Origin: Haladaptatiplasma sp964454575
Lineage (GTDB): Archaea; Thermoplasmatota; Thermoplasmata; Halarchaeoplasmatales; Halarchaeoplasmataceae
Length of the DNA: 23,466 bases
NCBI GenBank assembly: GCA_964454575.1
Contig: CAYVTG010000022.1
Location: forward strand, 1-23,466
Reading direction: 5' to 3'
The notes below the pieces were generated by a model, which saw nothing but the letters and a program-made list of their open reading frames with translations, searched no databases and had not been told where the DNA came from. Below are positions 14,741-23,075 of this stretch, in pieces (within the stretch, counting starts at the first letter, position 1; each line of letters begins with the position of its first letter). A program made the position numbers and the translations under genes.

Positions 14741-16213
14741 TTAATATTCGCTGAACTCTTTTTCTCCACTTAAAAAGGAATTTAACAGATCATGTAATTC
14801 CGATATCGACACTCTTATCTGTTCCTTTGATACTATCTCACGGATAGTAACAGTATCGTCCTCTAAAGTATCGTAATCCAATGTTATACAGTAAGGCGTA
14901 CCGATCTCGTCCATACGGGCATATCGTTTTCCCACGGAACCGCTCTTGTCCCAGAACGCTCTGAATTCAGACTTCAACTGTTTGTAGACTTCCAATGATT
15001 TTTCCGGCAGTCCGTCTTTTCTTACAAGCGGGAATACCGCCACATGATAGGGTGCCATCTCCGCAGGGAACGATATCCATTCTCTATCATCTTTACGATA
15101 CCCTCGATCTAAAAGTGACCATATGTTTCTGTCAACGCCGAAACTCAACTCCAAAACATGTGGGATCTTCCTTTCTCCTTCTACAGGTATGGACATCTTT
15201 GTTCCGGATTCCTCTTGATGTTTGGTGAGATCGTAATCTCCTCGATAGTGAACTCCCGCAACCTCTTTCCATCCTCCGATGGATTCCATGTATATCTCAA
15301 CGTCGAAATGTATACGGTTGTAGAAGGCACGTTCGTCATCAGATAGCTGCCTTAACCTCACATATTTTGTTTCGATATTCATTTTCTCAGAAAAGAATTC
15401 GTATACCTTAGCTAGATGATATCTGTAGAATATCGGTAGATCTTCGAGTTGTGAGACCTCTATAAGTTCTGCTTCTTTATCACCGTCGAGTAAGATGTTT
15501 ACCTTTTCGTTGGGTGAATATCTTTCTTCGAACACCTCTTCGTGTATGCCGGGGATAAAAAATATCTGAAGTTCCGCTTGTGTAAATTCTCTAAGACGGT
15601 AGACCCCTTTCCTCGGTGATATCTCATTTCTGAAGGCACTACCTACGGTAGCCAGGCCGAGGGGCATCTTTTTTCGTAGCGCTCGAAATTCTCTGAAAAA
15701 ATTCATATAGGTTCCCTGGGCCGTCTCCGGTCTAAGAAATCCCTTGTGTTCTCCCGTAGGACCTATCTGCACGGAGAACATCATGTTAAAATCATCACTT
15801 TCAGATAAGTTACCTTTACAACTGGGACATGTGATGCCATGCTTTTCTATCAACTGATCTATCTTTTCTGCGTCGAACCCCTCTACGTTCAGGCCTATAT
15901 CATCTTCGATCAAATGGTCAGCTCTATAGCCGGTGCCGCATCGCATACAGTGAACCAATACGTCCGAAAACATATCGACGTGTCCTGATGCTTTGAGAAC
16001 TCGGTAAGGGAGTATATTCGGCGTATATATCATATGGTAATTGTCGTCGAGTCCCAGAAAAAAATCTTTCCACGCTTGTTCCCAATTATCTTTTAACAAC
16101 GCTCCAAGGTGGCCATAATCATAAAATCCGGCTTCTCCACCGTATATCTCTGAACTCTGCCATAGGAAACCCCTTCTTTTACAAACTGACTCTATGTCGT
16201 CGCTATCAACCAT
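14741..16213 (-). CDS. glyS: Glycyl-tRNA synthetase, class II, alpha-2 type
   Basis: This 490-aa enzyme charges tRNA-Gly. The N-terminal GFLWQSSEIYGGEAGFYDYGHLG is characteristic (residues about 15-37). A zinc-binding insert is visible as CMRC (about 87) and CPSC (about 129), motif 2 is GSAFRNEISPRKG (about 190-202), and motif 3 includes ELSFGVDR. An anticodon-binding domain follows from about residue 385 (YHVAVFPLVRKDG). At 490 aa it is shorter than many archaeal/eukaryal forms of about 570 aa and nearer the compact bacterial dimeric form, though all catalytic motifs are kept. GAGGAT precedes ATG 16213; the CBS gene ends 10 bases upstream, so co-transcription is likely. Confidence 0.96.
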   Translation of the reverse strand: MVDSDDIESVCKRRGFLWQSSEIYGGEAGFYDYGHLGALLKDNWEQAWKDFFLGLDDNYHMIYTPNILPYRVLKASGHVDMFSDVLVHCMRCGTGYRADHLIEDDIGLNVEGFDAEKIDQLIEKHGITCPSCKGNLSESDDFNMMFSVQIGPTGEHKGFLRPETAQGTYMNFFREFRALRKKMPLGLATVGSAFRNEISPRKGVYRLREFTQAELQIFFIPGIHEEVFEERYSPNEKVNILLDGDKEAELIEVSQLEDLPIFYRYHLAKVYEFFSEKMNIETKYVRLRQLSDDERAFYNRIHFDVEIYMESIGGWKEVAGVHYRGDYDLTKHQEESGTKMSIPVEGERKIPHVLELSFGVDRNIWSLLDRGYRKDDREWISFPAEMAPYHVAVFPLVRKDGLPEKSLEVYKQLKSEFRAFWDKSGSVGKRYARMDEIGTPYCITLDYDTLEDDTVTIREIVSKEQIRVSISELHDLLNSFLSGEKEFSEY

Positions 16214-16223
16214 GTTTAAATCC

Positions 16224-17063
16224 TCAGATCACTGCCGCGATGAGATCTAGTTCATAAACCATCGTCTTTAATTTGTCCATCTCGTCGACTATGGGTAATT
16301 GGCCGAAGTCGTTCAGTCGCATCAACCTAGCGGCTTCGTGAACTTCTGTTTTCTCGTAGATGGAAGTTGGATCCTTTACCATGGCGTCTTTTGTCACCAT
16401 ATCCGGTAGTTCGATCTTGGATTCTTCATAGTACAGTTTCATCACATTTTTCAATCCTTCCCAAGACCACGCATCTTCATCGTCTCCCAGTCCCAATTCG
16501 GATACCACGATACCACCGTTTATCTTGGACAGGTGGAATAGATCTCTGTCTGAGATTATACCGACAAGAGATGTGTCTTTGTCGACCACGGGAAATGCAT
16601 ACAGATGGGTAAGTTTCATGGTCTGAAGCACCACATCTATAGGGGTACCTTCGTATATCGGCACACACGGACTTCTCGCCACTTCGCCCACAGGCGTAGT
16701 TATCTTCTTATCTTCTACAAACTTCAACATATCGTATGTGGTGATTATACCGATACATTTGTTCTTATTGTCTCTGACCGGAAGGTAATGCGTATTGTTA
16801 TCTATCAAAAGCTTAGCTGCAGATTCGAGTGAATCGTCTCCAAGAACAGATGGAAAATCCTTTCGGTATATCATAGCCAACTGCTCTTCCTCAGGATTCT
16901 TAAAGAAATCATGTCGGCTTACGAATCCTTTGAGTTCCCCCTTTTTGACTACCGGCATACCCGTGAGTTTATGTGTGACCATAAGGTTCATGGCATCTCT
17001 TCTGTTTCCGGGTAATTCAGCGGTTATGGGGTCTTCGCTCATCAATTCTTTCACTTTTTCCAT
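16224..17063 (-). CDS. Protein with four CBS domains
   Basis: This 279-aa cytoplasmic protein is built of four CBS motifs forming two Bateman modules: about residues 1-58 (VKELMSEDPITAELPGN), 62-118 (ending GIITTYDML), 125-182 (VGEVARSPCVP to GIISDRDLF) and 222-279 (MVTKDAMVKDPTSI onward). No fused enzyme or channel domain is present. Such proteins bind adenosyl nucleotides (AMP, ATP, SAM) and act as energy sensors, but the partner is unknown. ATG 17063 is preferred because GGAGG lies seven bases upstream; an ATG at 17069 overlaps the stop of the preceding gene (ATGA) but is only one base from the Shine-Dalgarno sequence. Confidence 0.9.
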   Translation of the reverse strand: MEKVKELMSEDPITAELPGNRRDAMNLMVTHKLTGMPVVKKGELKGFVSRHDFFKNPEEEQLAMIYRKDFPSVLGDDSLESAAKLLIDNNTHYLPVRDNKNKCIGIITTYDMLKFVEDKKITTPVGEVARSPCVPIYEGTPIDVVLQTMKLTHLYAFPVVDKDTSLVGIISDRDLFHLSKINGGIVVSELGLGDDEDAWSWEGLKNVMKLYYEESKIELPDMVTKDAMVKDPTSIYEKTEVHEAARLMRLNDFGQLPIVDEMDKLKTMVYELDLIAAVI

Positions 17064-17065
17064 AT

Positions 17066-17503
17066 TCATTCCTCCTTGATCCTTATAACCATCACAGGGC
17101 ATTTGGCAAACCTCACAACCCTTTCGGCTGTACTGCCCATGAGTAAGCGTGATATCCCTGAGCGGCCGTGTGTTCCTATCACTATAAGATCGTGATCTTT
17201 TGATTCTTCGATTATCATCTCGTCGGGATGTCCCTGTACAAGACTTTTTTCCACTTCCACACCCTTTTCTTCTCCCATTTCGACTATCCCTTCTAGAACT
17301 TCATTTCCTTTCACTTCCATATGCCCCCTAAGGGTTGTGATCAACTCGTCGGGTGGAACGCCTTTAAAGGTAGATGTATCCACAACGAATAGGGCGGTTA
17401 CACGTGCTCCAAGTAGTCGTGCTAACCCAAGTCCTTTCTCTACAACTATTTCGTTTGCTTCTGAGCCGTCCGTAGGCACTAATATCTTTTTAAATTCTTC
17501 CAT
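17066..17503 (-). CDS. Universal stress protein (UspA family)
   Basis: This 145-aa single-domain USP has the N-terminal ILVPTDGSEAN and the ATP-binding motif GTHGRSGISRLLMGSTAERV (about residues 112-131), which fits G-2x-G-9x-G-S/T. It is therefore predicted to bind ATP. It starts one base after the amidohydrolase stop and runs into the CBS gene, so nucleotide-sensing USP and CBS proteins are made together. Specific target unknown. Confidence 0.94.
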   Translation of the reverse strand: MEEFKKILVPTDGSEANEIVVEKGLGLARLLGARVTALFVVDTSTFKGVPPDELITTLRGHMEVKGNEVLEGIVEMGEEKGVEVEKSLVQGHPDEMIIEESKDHDLIVIGTHGRSGISRLLMGSTAERVVRFAKCPVMVIRIKEE

Positions 17504-17504
17504 T

Positions 17505-18581
17505 TTACCACTCTACAACTTCTAATATGTCTTTTGTCGATATCTTTGTAACCACTTCATATGCCGGTTCACGGTTTCCTTTTCCTTTCTCCAGTATAAG
17601 ATAATGGTTTATAGACTGCTTGCTGATAAATGAGGAGGGATATAAAACTTTTCTAGGATTCCATGCTCCCATCATCAATATATCCAAGGGTTCTACACCG
17701 CCTTGAGATGCGGAAATACTATAGGCGGCTTCCATCTCTCTGAACATGTTAGGAGAGGCCAGCATAGCGTTATCCGTGCCTAGGCATACAGTAAGTCCCT
17801 CTTTGAGCATAGCGGGTATATCGGGGGTTTTACCAAAGAATCTATTCGCTCTAGGACAAACAACTACAGGTATATTCTCTTCTGCACAGATTTCGAAATC
17901 TTCAGAAGTTGCTTCTAACATATGTACTAGATGGTGTACATTTAGTTCCAGCACTTCTTCGATGGGTTCTCTAACATCTTCGCTGCAGTGCAGTGCAAAT
18001 GGTATATCCGACTTATCGGCCGCTTCTGCAACCAGTGTCAGGTCCGTTTTGTTCCAATCACGAAAAGAACTGATACCGATACCATCCGCTATGGAGAGTA
18101 TCTCATTGGATTCGGCTCTATCGTATGTTAAACCGGATGGTCGAGCGAATATATTCAGATTTAATGCATCCTCCAGCTCATCGGCTGCAGCTCGGATCAT
18201 CTCTATGCCCTTAACACCACCTTCTCTGAAATCGATCATATCTCTTATACCAAAACGTACCAACTCTTCAAGGTAATTTTTCATGGCGTGCATCAATTCA
18301 TCCTCAGCAGCCGATTCGAGAACACGGTGTTTGTAGCCTCCGGGTCCTACAAGTTCTGCGATGTTACCTATCGGAGGGTTTTTTACTATCGAATCTCCCG
18401 TATGAACATGTGAATTGAAAAGAGTAGGTATGATGATGGCTTCGTAACCGGAATCTCCTCCCTCTTGAAAGTCGACTATCTTTTGATCCCTTTTTTCGGT
18501 CTCATCCCCAACACTATCTACGGTTATCTCCGCTTGGATAAATCCCTCTTCCGTTAGGAATGGACCTGAATAAGTTTTCAT
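17505..18581 (-). CDS. Metal-dependent amidohydrolase (cytosine deaminase / Atz-Trz-like)
   Basis: This 358-aa cytoplasmic TIM-barrel hydrolase belongs to the amidohydrolase superfamily. Metal ligands are visible in the order expected: H58 and H60 in FNSHVHTGDS, a histidine in ALHCSED (about 198), a histidine in HHLVHML, and the catalytic aspartate in LGTDNAM (about 270). The pattern with a lone Asp and no carboxylated lysine fits the aminohydrolase (deaminase) subtype. It is shorter than S-adenosylhomocysteine deaminases, and the substrate is not evident. GGAGA precedes the ATG. It is followed without a gap by the USP gene. Confidence 0.88.
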   Translation of the reverse strand: MKTYSGPFLTEEGFIQAEITVDSVGDETEKRDQKIVDFQEGGDSGYEAIIIPTLFNSHVHTGDSIVKNPPIGNIAELVGPGGYKHRVLESAAEDELMHAMKNYLEELVRFGIRDMIDFREGGVKGIEMIRAAADELEDALNLNIFARPSGLTYDRAESNEILSIADGIGISSFRDWNKTDLTLVAEAADKSDIPFALHCSEDVREPIEEVLELNVHHLVHMLEATSEDFEICAEENIPVVVCPRANRFFGKTPDIPAMLKEGLTVCLGTDNAMLASPNMFREMEAAYSISASQGGVEPLDILMMGAWNPRKVLYPSSFISKQSINHYLILEKGKGNREPAYEVVTKISTKDILEVVEW

Positions 18582-18605
18582 GTTCTCCGTCCGTCTATGT
18601 TTATA

Positions 18606-19475
18606 TCACAGTAAGCCAGCTTTTTGAAGTGCCATTATATCTTCTGTGCCAAGTTTCTCGCCTTTCTTGAATTGCTCGTAGATGTCTTCTGCTTTCTGAA
18701 GAGTATCTTCTTCGTCTTTTCTCTTCTTGGCGTTTCGTTTCTTCTTCTTCAAGCCCCATAATATCTTACTGTAGTCCTGTACATCGTGTACGGCCTGGAT
18801 ATGCTGGTGATGATATTCATCAGCCTTGACCTTTGAATCTATGAACTTTTCGTGAGCTTTATCGGCATCGGTCCGTATATCCTCTGCCTTGTTGAAGCTA
18901 TCCAGCATCTCGTCATGTTTGATCTGTGCCATATCGGCCCTTTCGGAAACGAGATTGTGATTCTTTTCCGCTTCTTCCTTAGCATTCTCAAGTTCGGCCG
19001 ACAATCGAATTATATCTTCGTTGTCGTCGATCAAGCTTTTCCTGCTGTCGATCTCCTCCTGTAACGTAGATATCTTATCGACCAGTTCTCTTTCCTTTTC
19101 AGGTTTGAGTACATTTGTCATCTGCTGATATTCCAATCTGCGTATATCCCTCTCTAACATGTCTAACTTTGGGCCGTCTTTTGGTAAAAGTTCTTTTTTC
19201 TTCTCTCTCAGCTTACGAGATATATCTTTGACCTTTTTGTTCATCTCATTTCTAAGTTTTTTCGCTTCATGTACGCCTTCATTCAACTGATTGCGTTCTT
19301 CCTTTAACTCATTACCTTTGTCTATAAGTTCACGTACTTCGGCGTTCAACTTATCCCTTTTCTGAAGCCATTTTTTAGCTTCAAGGTTTTTCCTATCTCG
19401 TAATATTTTGAACTTTTCTGCCCTTGAATTGGCACTTTCCCGTTTTTCTTCGAGTTCTTCAAGAAGTTCGGTCAT
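18606..19475 (-). CDS. Archaeal coiled-coil protein (COG1340 type)
   Basis: This 289-aa protein is highly charged and almost wholly coiled coil (about residues 1-235), rich in Lys/Glu heptads. It ends with a conserved tail YEQFKKGEKLGTEDIMALQK plus AGLL, which is a hallmark of the COG1340 archaeal proteins and resembles a short docking motif. No catalytic residues are seen. The role is unknown; in other archaea the family has been suggested to be structural or linked to nucleic acid or chromosome handling, without proof. A TATA-like element (plus-strand 19498-19505) centred 26.5 nt upstream of the ATG predicts a leaderless mRNA. Confidence 0.88.
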   Translation of the reverse strand: MTELLEELEEKRESANSRAEKFKILRDRKNLEAKKWLQKRDKLNAEVRELIDKGNELKEERNQLNEGVHEAKKLRNEMNKKVKDISRKLREKKKELLPKDGPKLDMLERDIRRLEYQQMTNVLKPEKERELVDKISTLQEEIDSRKSLIDDNEDIIRLSAELENAKEEAEKNHNLVSERADMAQIKHDEMLDSFNKAEDIRTDADKAHEKFIDSKVKADEYHHQHIQAVHDVQDYSKILWGLKKKKRNAKKRKDEEDTLQKAEDIYEQFKKGEKLGTEDIMALQKAGLL

Positions 19476-19602
19476 GTTATTTACACTACCCAGTAATTTA
19501 TTATATCGGGATATTTGGGTATCCTATAAAGGTACTCTTTATAAGCCTTTCGGGTTATTTTGTGTCAACATACTGCACAACACTTGCACGGCGACGAAAG
19601 AG

Positions 19603-19610
19603 TAATATAA
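19603..19610 (+). promoter_or_regulatory. TATA box of the aminopeptidase operon
   Basis: TAATATAA is centred 26.5 nt before the GTG at 19633. A 12-bp dyad TGTAA-TG-TTACA (19619-19630) lies between it and the start and could be an operator, or chance. Confidence 0.5.
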
Positions 19611-19632
19611 CCCTTTGATGTAATGTTACAAA

Positions 19633-21060
19633 GTGATTCATATGCCTGAAGATAAAAGCAAGCTAGAAGAGAAATTGATGTACTCCCTTAATTCCGTTTG
19701 GGAGGATTCCGACAAAAAATCAACTAAAAAGATATTTTCTTTTAACAAAGATTACGCACAGTTCATTAACAAATCCAAAAATGAACGTGAATTCGTAGTG
19801 AATGCAGAAGGATTGCTTTCCAAAAAAGGTTTCAAACCTATCTCGGAGATCAAAGAGCTCAAATCGGGTGACAGAGTATTCCGTATCAACAGAAACAAAA
19901 GCATGGCCATCGCGGTCATCGGTAAAGATGATATACGAGAGGGCTGCAACATGCTTGCCAGCCATATAGATTCTCCACGTATCGATCTTAAAGCGAAACC
20001 ACTCTATGAAGATAAAGATGCAAACATGGCGGTTCTAAAAACACATTACTACGGCGGCATAAAAAAATATCAATGGGTCAACACACCTTTGGCTATACAC
20101 GGTAAAGTTGTGACAGAAGATGGAGAATCCATCGACCTAAATATAGGTGAATCATCCGACGATCCGGTATTCGTAGTGAGTGATCTTTTACCCCACCTCT
20201 CTAAAAATGCACAGGGAGATCGTAAGATGAGAGATGTGATCAAGGGCGAAGAGCTCAACATATTGATGGGCGGCATCCCGATCGATGATGAAGATGTAAA
20301 AGACAAACTCAAACTCAACGTATTAAAGATACTAAACGATAAGTATGGGATGAAAGAGGAGGACTTCGTCAGTGCAGACATAGAACTTGTACCCGCAGGA
20401 AATTCAAGAGATGTGGGCATAGACAAAAGCATGCTGGGTGCCTACGGACATGACGACCGTGTATGCGGTTATACATCTATGATGGCCGGAGTAGATATAA
20501 AAACACCATCCAGAACAAGTGTTATAATACTGTATGATAAAGAAGAGATAGGAAGCGTTGGAAACACAGCCGCAGGGTCGACTTTCCTGGAATCATTTAT
20601 GTGCGACCTTCTGTCAAAAATACATGCGGATTATTCCAACGAAGATCGGCGTAAGATGATAGAGTCATCACGTGCAATATCCGGAGACGTATCCGCAGGT
20701 GTCAACCCATCTTTCAAGGGCGTACATGAGATGAACAACGCCGCAAAGCTGGGGTATGGAATAGTAGTGACTAAATTTACCGGATCCGGTGGGAAGTACA
20801 GTGCGAACGATGCACATGCAGAGTACATGGCCTTCATCAGGAAACTTTTCAACAAAAACGAAGTAAAATGGCAGCCGTGTGAATTGGGGAAAGTTGACGA
20901 AGGCGGTGGCGGAACCGTTGCAAAATTCATCGCGAACATGAATGTAGACATAATCGACGCCGGCCCTGCTCTCCTCGGGATGCATTCACCCTTTGAGATA
21001 GCATCAAAAGCCGATATATACGAGACTTACAGGGCATATAAAGCATTCTTAGAATCCTGA
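19633..21060 (+). CDS. M18 family aminopeptidase
   Basis: This 475-aa co-catalytic zinc aminopeptidase resembles aspartyl aminopeptidases and the probable aminopeptidase 1 group. Metal and catalytic motifs appear in order: ASHIDSPRID, GAYGHDDRVC, YDKEEIGSVG, and the C-terminal GPALLGMHSPFEIASKADI. The length is normal for M18. It should trim N-terminal residues from peptides in the cytoplasm; no signal peptide is present. GTG 19633 matches the leaderless spacing seen for other genes here; ATG 19642, with GTGAT five bases before it, is the alternative. The AGT-endonuclease V gene follows after 8 bases. Confidence 0.94.
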   Translation: MIHMPEDKSKLEEKLMYSLNSVWEDSDKKSTKKIFSFNKDYAQFINKSKNEREFVVNAEGLLSKKGFKPISEIKELKSGDRVFRINRNKSMAIAVIGKDDIREGCNMLASHIDSPRIDLKAKPLYEDKDANMAVLKTHYYGGIKKYQWVNTPLAIHGKVVTEDGESIDLNIGESSDDPVFVVSDLLPHLSKNAQGDRKMRDVIKGEELNILMGGIPIDDEDVKDKLKLNVLKILNDKYGMKEEDFVSADIELVPAGNSRDVGIDKSMLGAYGHDDRVCGYTSMMAGVDIKTPSRTSVIILYDKEEIGSVGNTAAGSTFLESFMCDLLSKIHADYSNEDRRKMIESSRAISGDVSAGVNPSFKGVHEMNNAAKLGYGIVVTKFTGSGGKYSANDAHAEYMAFIRKLFNKNEVKWQPCELGKVDEGGGGTVAKFIANMNVDIIDAGPALLGMHSPFEIASKADIYETYRAYKAFLES

Positions 21061-21068
21061 ATCTATAT

Positions 21069-22043
21069 ATGTCCGTATATTCGATAGCTGACAGATTTCG
21101 TGAGAATTTTTATTCTCTCGTCCAGCAGATACCCTGTGGTAGAGTAACCAATTATGGTAAACTAGCCGAAGCGCTGGGCGACTCTGTCGCTGCAAGGGCC
21201 GTGGGCAAGATGTTGAACGAGAACCCAAGACCTATCGTCGTCCCCTGCCATCGCGTCGTGATGTCGGATGGACATATAGGTGGTTTCGGCATGGGCCTAG
21301 AAAAAAAGCGTGAACTTTTAGCCGACGAAGGAGTTTTTTTCCAAGATGACTACGTCGTTGATTTTGATAGTAAATTATTCACCGATTTCGAGAGTGACCA
21401 GCCACTGAAGAAGTTGAGGAAATACCAAAAAGATTCACGGCAAAAGATCCAGTGTATCGACCAACGGGATGAATATACGATCGTGGGTGGACTGGATGTA
21501 TCATATCTTGAGCATGCCGGATTCTCCTCATTATCCCTGTGGGAAGACCGTGAAGAATCTGTTACGATCACTATTATGGACAGCGTGGATTTTCCGTATA
21601 TCCCTACGTATCTAAGTTTTCGTGAGATACCACCGATGTTGAATGTTTTAGATAAATTGGATAAAAAACCCCATGTACTGTTGGTTGATGGCAACGGCAT
21701 ATTACATCCCAGAGGCATAGGACTTGCCACACAACTGGGTATCGAAGCTGATATACCGACCATCGGGGTTGCTAAGTCTCTTTTGTGTGGTTCCTTGGAG
21801 GAAGAAGTTTCACATAAGAAACCGGTTTCAAAGGTGATCTTAGAGGGAAAAACGGTGGGATATGCATATCTGAGTAGCAAAAGAGCAAAGAACCCCATCT
21901 ATATATCTCCCGGTCACCTTATCACTCTGACATCCGCCCTGGAGGTGGTGAAACGATACTGCGAGTATAAGATCCCCGCACCCATCCGAAAAGCACATAT
22001 CTCAGCAACCGAATTAAGAGATAAAATGAAGGAAAGAATATGA
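21069..22043 (+). CDS. O6-alkylguanine-DNA alkyltransferase / endonuclease V fusion
   Basis: This 324-aa protein joins two DNA repair domains. Residues 1-95 are the C-terminal DNA-binding and active domain of AGT, with IPCGRVTNYGKLA (the DNA-binding helix region), RAVGKMLNENP and the acceptor cysteine C60 in VVPCHRVV; the usual AGT N-terminal domain is missing. Residues 112-320 are endonuclease V, with the metal ligands D143 (GGLDVSY), E186 (YLSFREIP), D207 (LLVDGNG) and H283 (SPGHL). It should remove alkyl groups from O6-guanine directly and nick DNA beside deaminated bases such as hypoxanthine. A fusion of this kind was characterised from Ferroplasma acidarmanus, so this supports a Thermoplasmata affiliation. 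The stop overlaps the next start as ATGA. Confidence 0.95.
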   Translation: MSVYSIADRFRENFYSLVQQIPCGRVTNYGKLAEALGDSVAARAVGKMLNENPRPIVVPCHRVVMSDGHIGGFGMGLEKKRELLADEGVFFQDDYVVDFDSKLFTDFESDQPLKKLRKYQKDSRQKIQCIDQRDEYTIVGGLDVSYLEHAGFSSLSLWEDREESVTITIMDSVDFPYIPTYLSFREIPPMLNVLDKLDKKPHVLLVDGNGILHPRGIGLATQLGIEADIPTIGVAKSLLCGSLEEEVSHKKPVSKVILEGKTVGYAYLSSKRAKNPIYISPGHLITLTSALEVVKRYCEYKIPAPIRKAHISATELRDKMKERI

Positions 22044-23074
22044 AGACCCCTATGTTCTACCACAAAAATTACGGCAACTACGGTTTCGGTAGTTTCCATC
22101 CCTTCGATCCGGGACGATTTTCCAAGTTCGTTGAGATGATACGATCGGATGAAGTGATGAACCATGCCATCGATATACGAGAAGCGCCTGCGGCTACGGA
22201 CGACGAATTGCTGTTAGTCCACTCCAAACGTTACCTTAAACACGTGGAAGAGTCGGAGAGAACCGGGGCCAGATTGTCTCCGGATACTCCCATGAAACCC
22301 GGTATCTCGGAAGCTGCTAGACGCATAGTGGGAGGAAGTTTGGAAGCCGCTAAAGCTTTGGATTCCACAGATATCGCTTTGAATATGGGTGGACTCCACC
22401 ATGCCGGCAGGGATTTTGGAGAAGGATTCTGTGTTTTCAACGATGTTGCAGTGGCTGCAGAATATCTAAAACAAAAGGGAAAACGAGTCTGTATACTCGA
22501 TACCGATGCACATCAGGGCAACGGGACCCAGGATATATTCTGGACATCTTCGAATGTTCTTTTCATCTCCATACATCAACATCCCTCTACGCTCTATCCC
22601 GGCAAAGGATACGTCAACGAGATAGGAGAGTGCGACGGCGAAGGCTTTACTGTAAACATACCACTTCCGCGGGATGCAAACATAGCGGACTATCATCACT
22701 CCTTTGAAGAGGTGATACGACCGGTAGTATCTCAATTCAAACCGGATGTGTTCATAAGAAACGGAGGCTCGGATCCGCATCATTCCGATTCTCTGACGGA
22801 TCTAGCTCTAGACATGAGAGGATTCGTATATCTCGGACGTACTTCGAGACAGATAGCCGAAGAAAACGGTGCGGGATACCTGGACTTGATGCTCTCCGGC
22901 TACGGACTACGGGTTTTGGAAGGCTGGCAGGCCATGATAAAAGGCGTTCTCGACCTACAGATAAAGACGCCCACGGATCAGCTCATCGGTGACCCGGGAC
23001 AGGCAGCCAGAAACTCATTGCTCAAGGAGATAAAGGAACTGAAAACGATCCTAGAGCCTTACTGGGAGATATGA
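22040..23074 (+). CDS. Histone deacetylase-like (class II / AcuC-AphA superfamily) amidohydrolase
   Basis: This 344-aa zinc hydrolase belongs to the arginase/deacetylase superfamily. Charge-relay histidines are H120-H121 in GGLHHAG, zinc ligands D156 and H158 are in DTDAHQGNGT, and the third ligand D245 is in NGGSDPHHSD. The segment around SGYG likely carries the catalytic tyrosine. Proteins of this kind deacetylate acetyl-lysine, acetylpolyamines or other amides. The ATG overlaps the stop of the AGT-endonuclease V gene (ATGA), so they are co-translated. Substrate is unknown; archaeal chromatin proteins such as Alba or histones, or polyamines, are candidates. Confidence 0.93.
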   Translation: MKTPMFYHKNYGNYGFGSFHPFDPGRFSKFVEMIRSDEVMNHAIDIREAPAATDDELLLVHSKRYLKHVEESERTGARLSPDTPMKPGISEAARRIVGGSLEAAKALDSTDIALNMGGLHHAGRDFGEGFCVFNDVAVAAEYLKQKGKRVCILDTDAHQGNGTQDIFWTSSNVLFISIHQHPSTLYPGKGYVNEIGECDGEGFTVNIPLPRDANIADYHHSFEEVIRPVVSQFKPDVFIRNGGSDPHHSDSLTDLALDMRGFVYLGRTSRQIAEENGAGYLDLMLSGYGLRVLEGWQAMIKGVLDLQIKTPTDQLIGDPGQAARNSLLKEIKELKTILEPYWEI

Positions 23075-23075
23075 A

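Noticed and set aside
17746..18276. 176-aa plus-strand frame, serine-rich
   Set aside because: It is the antisense shadow of the amidohydrolase.
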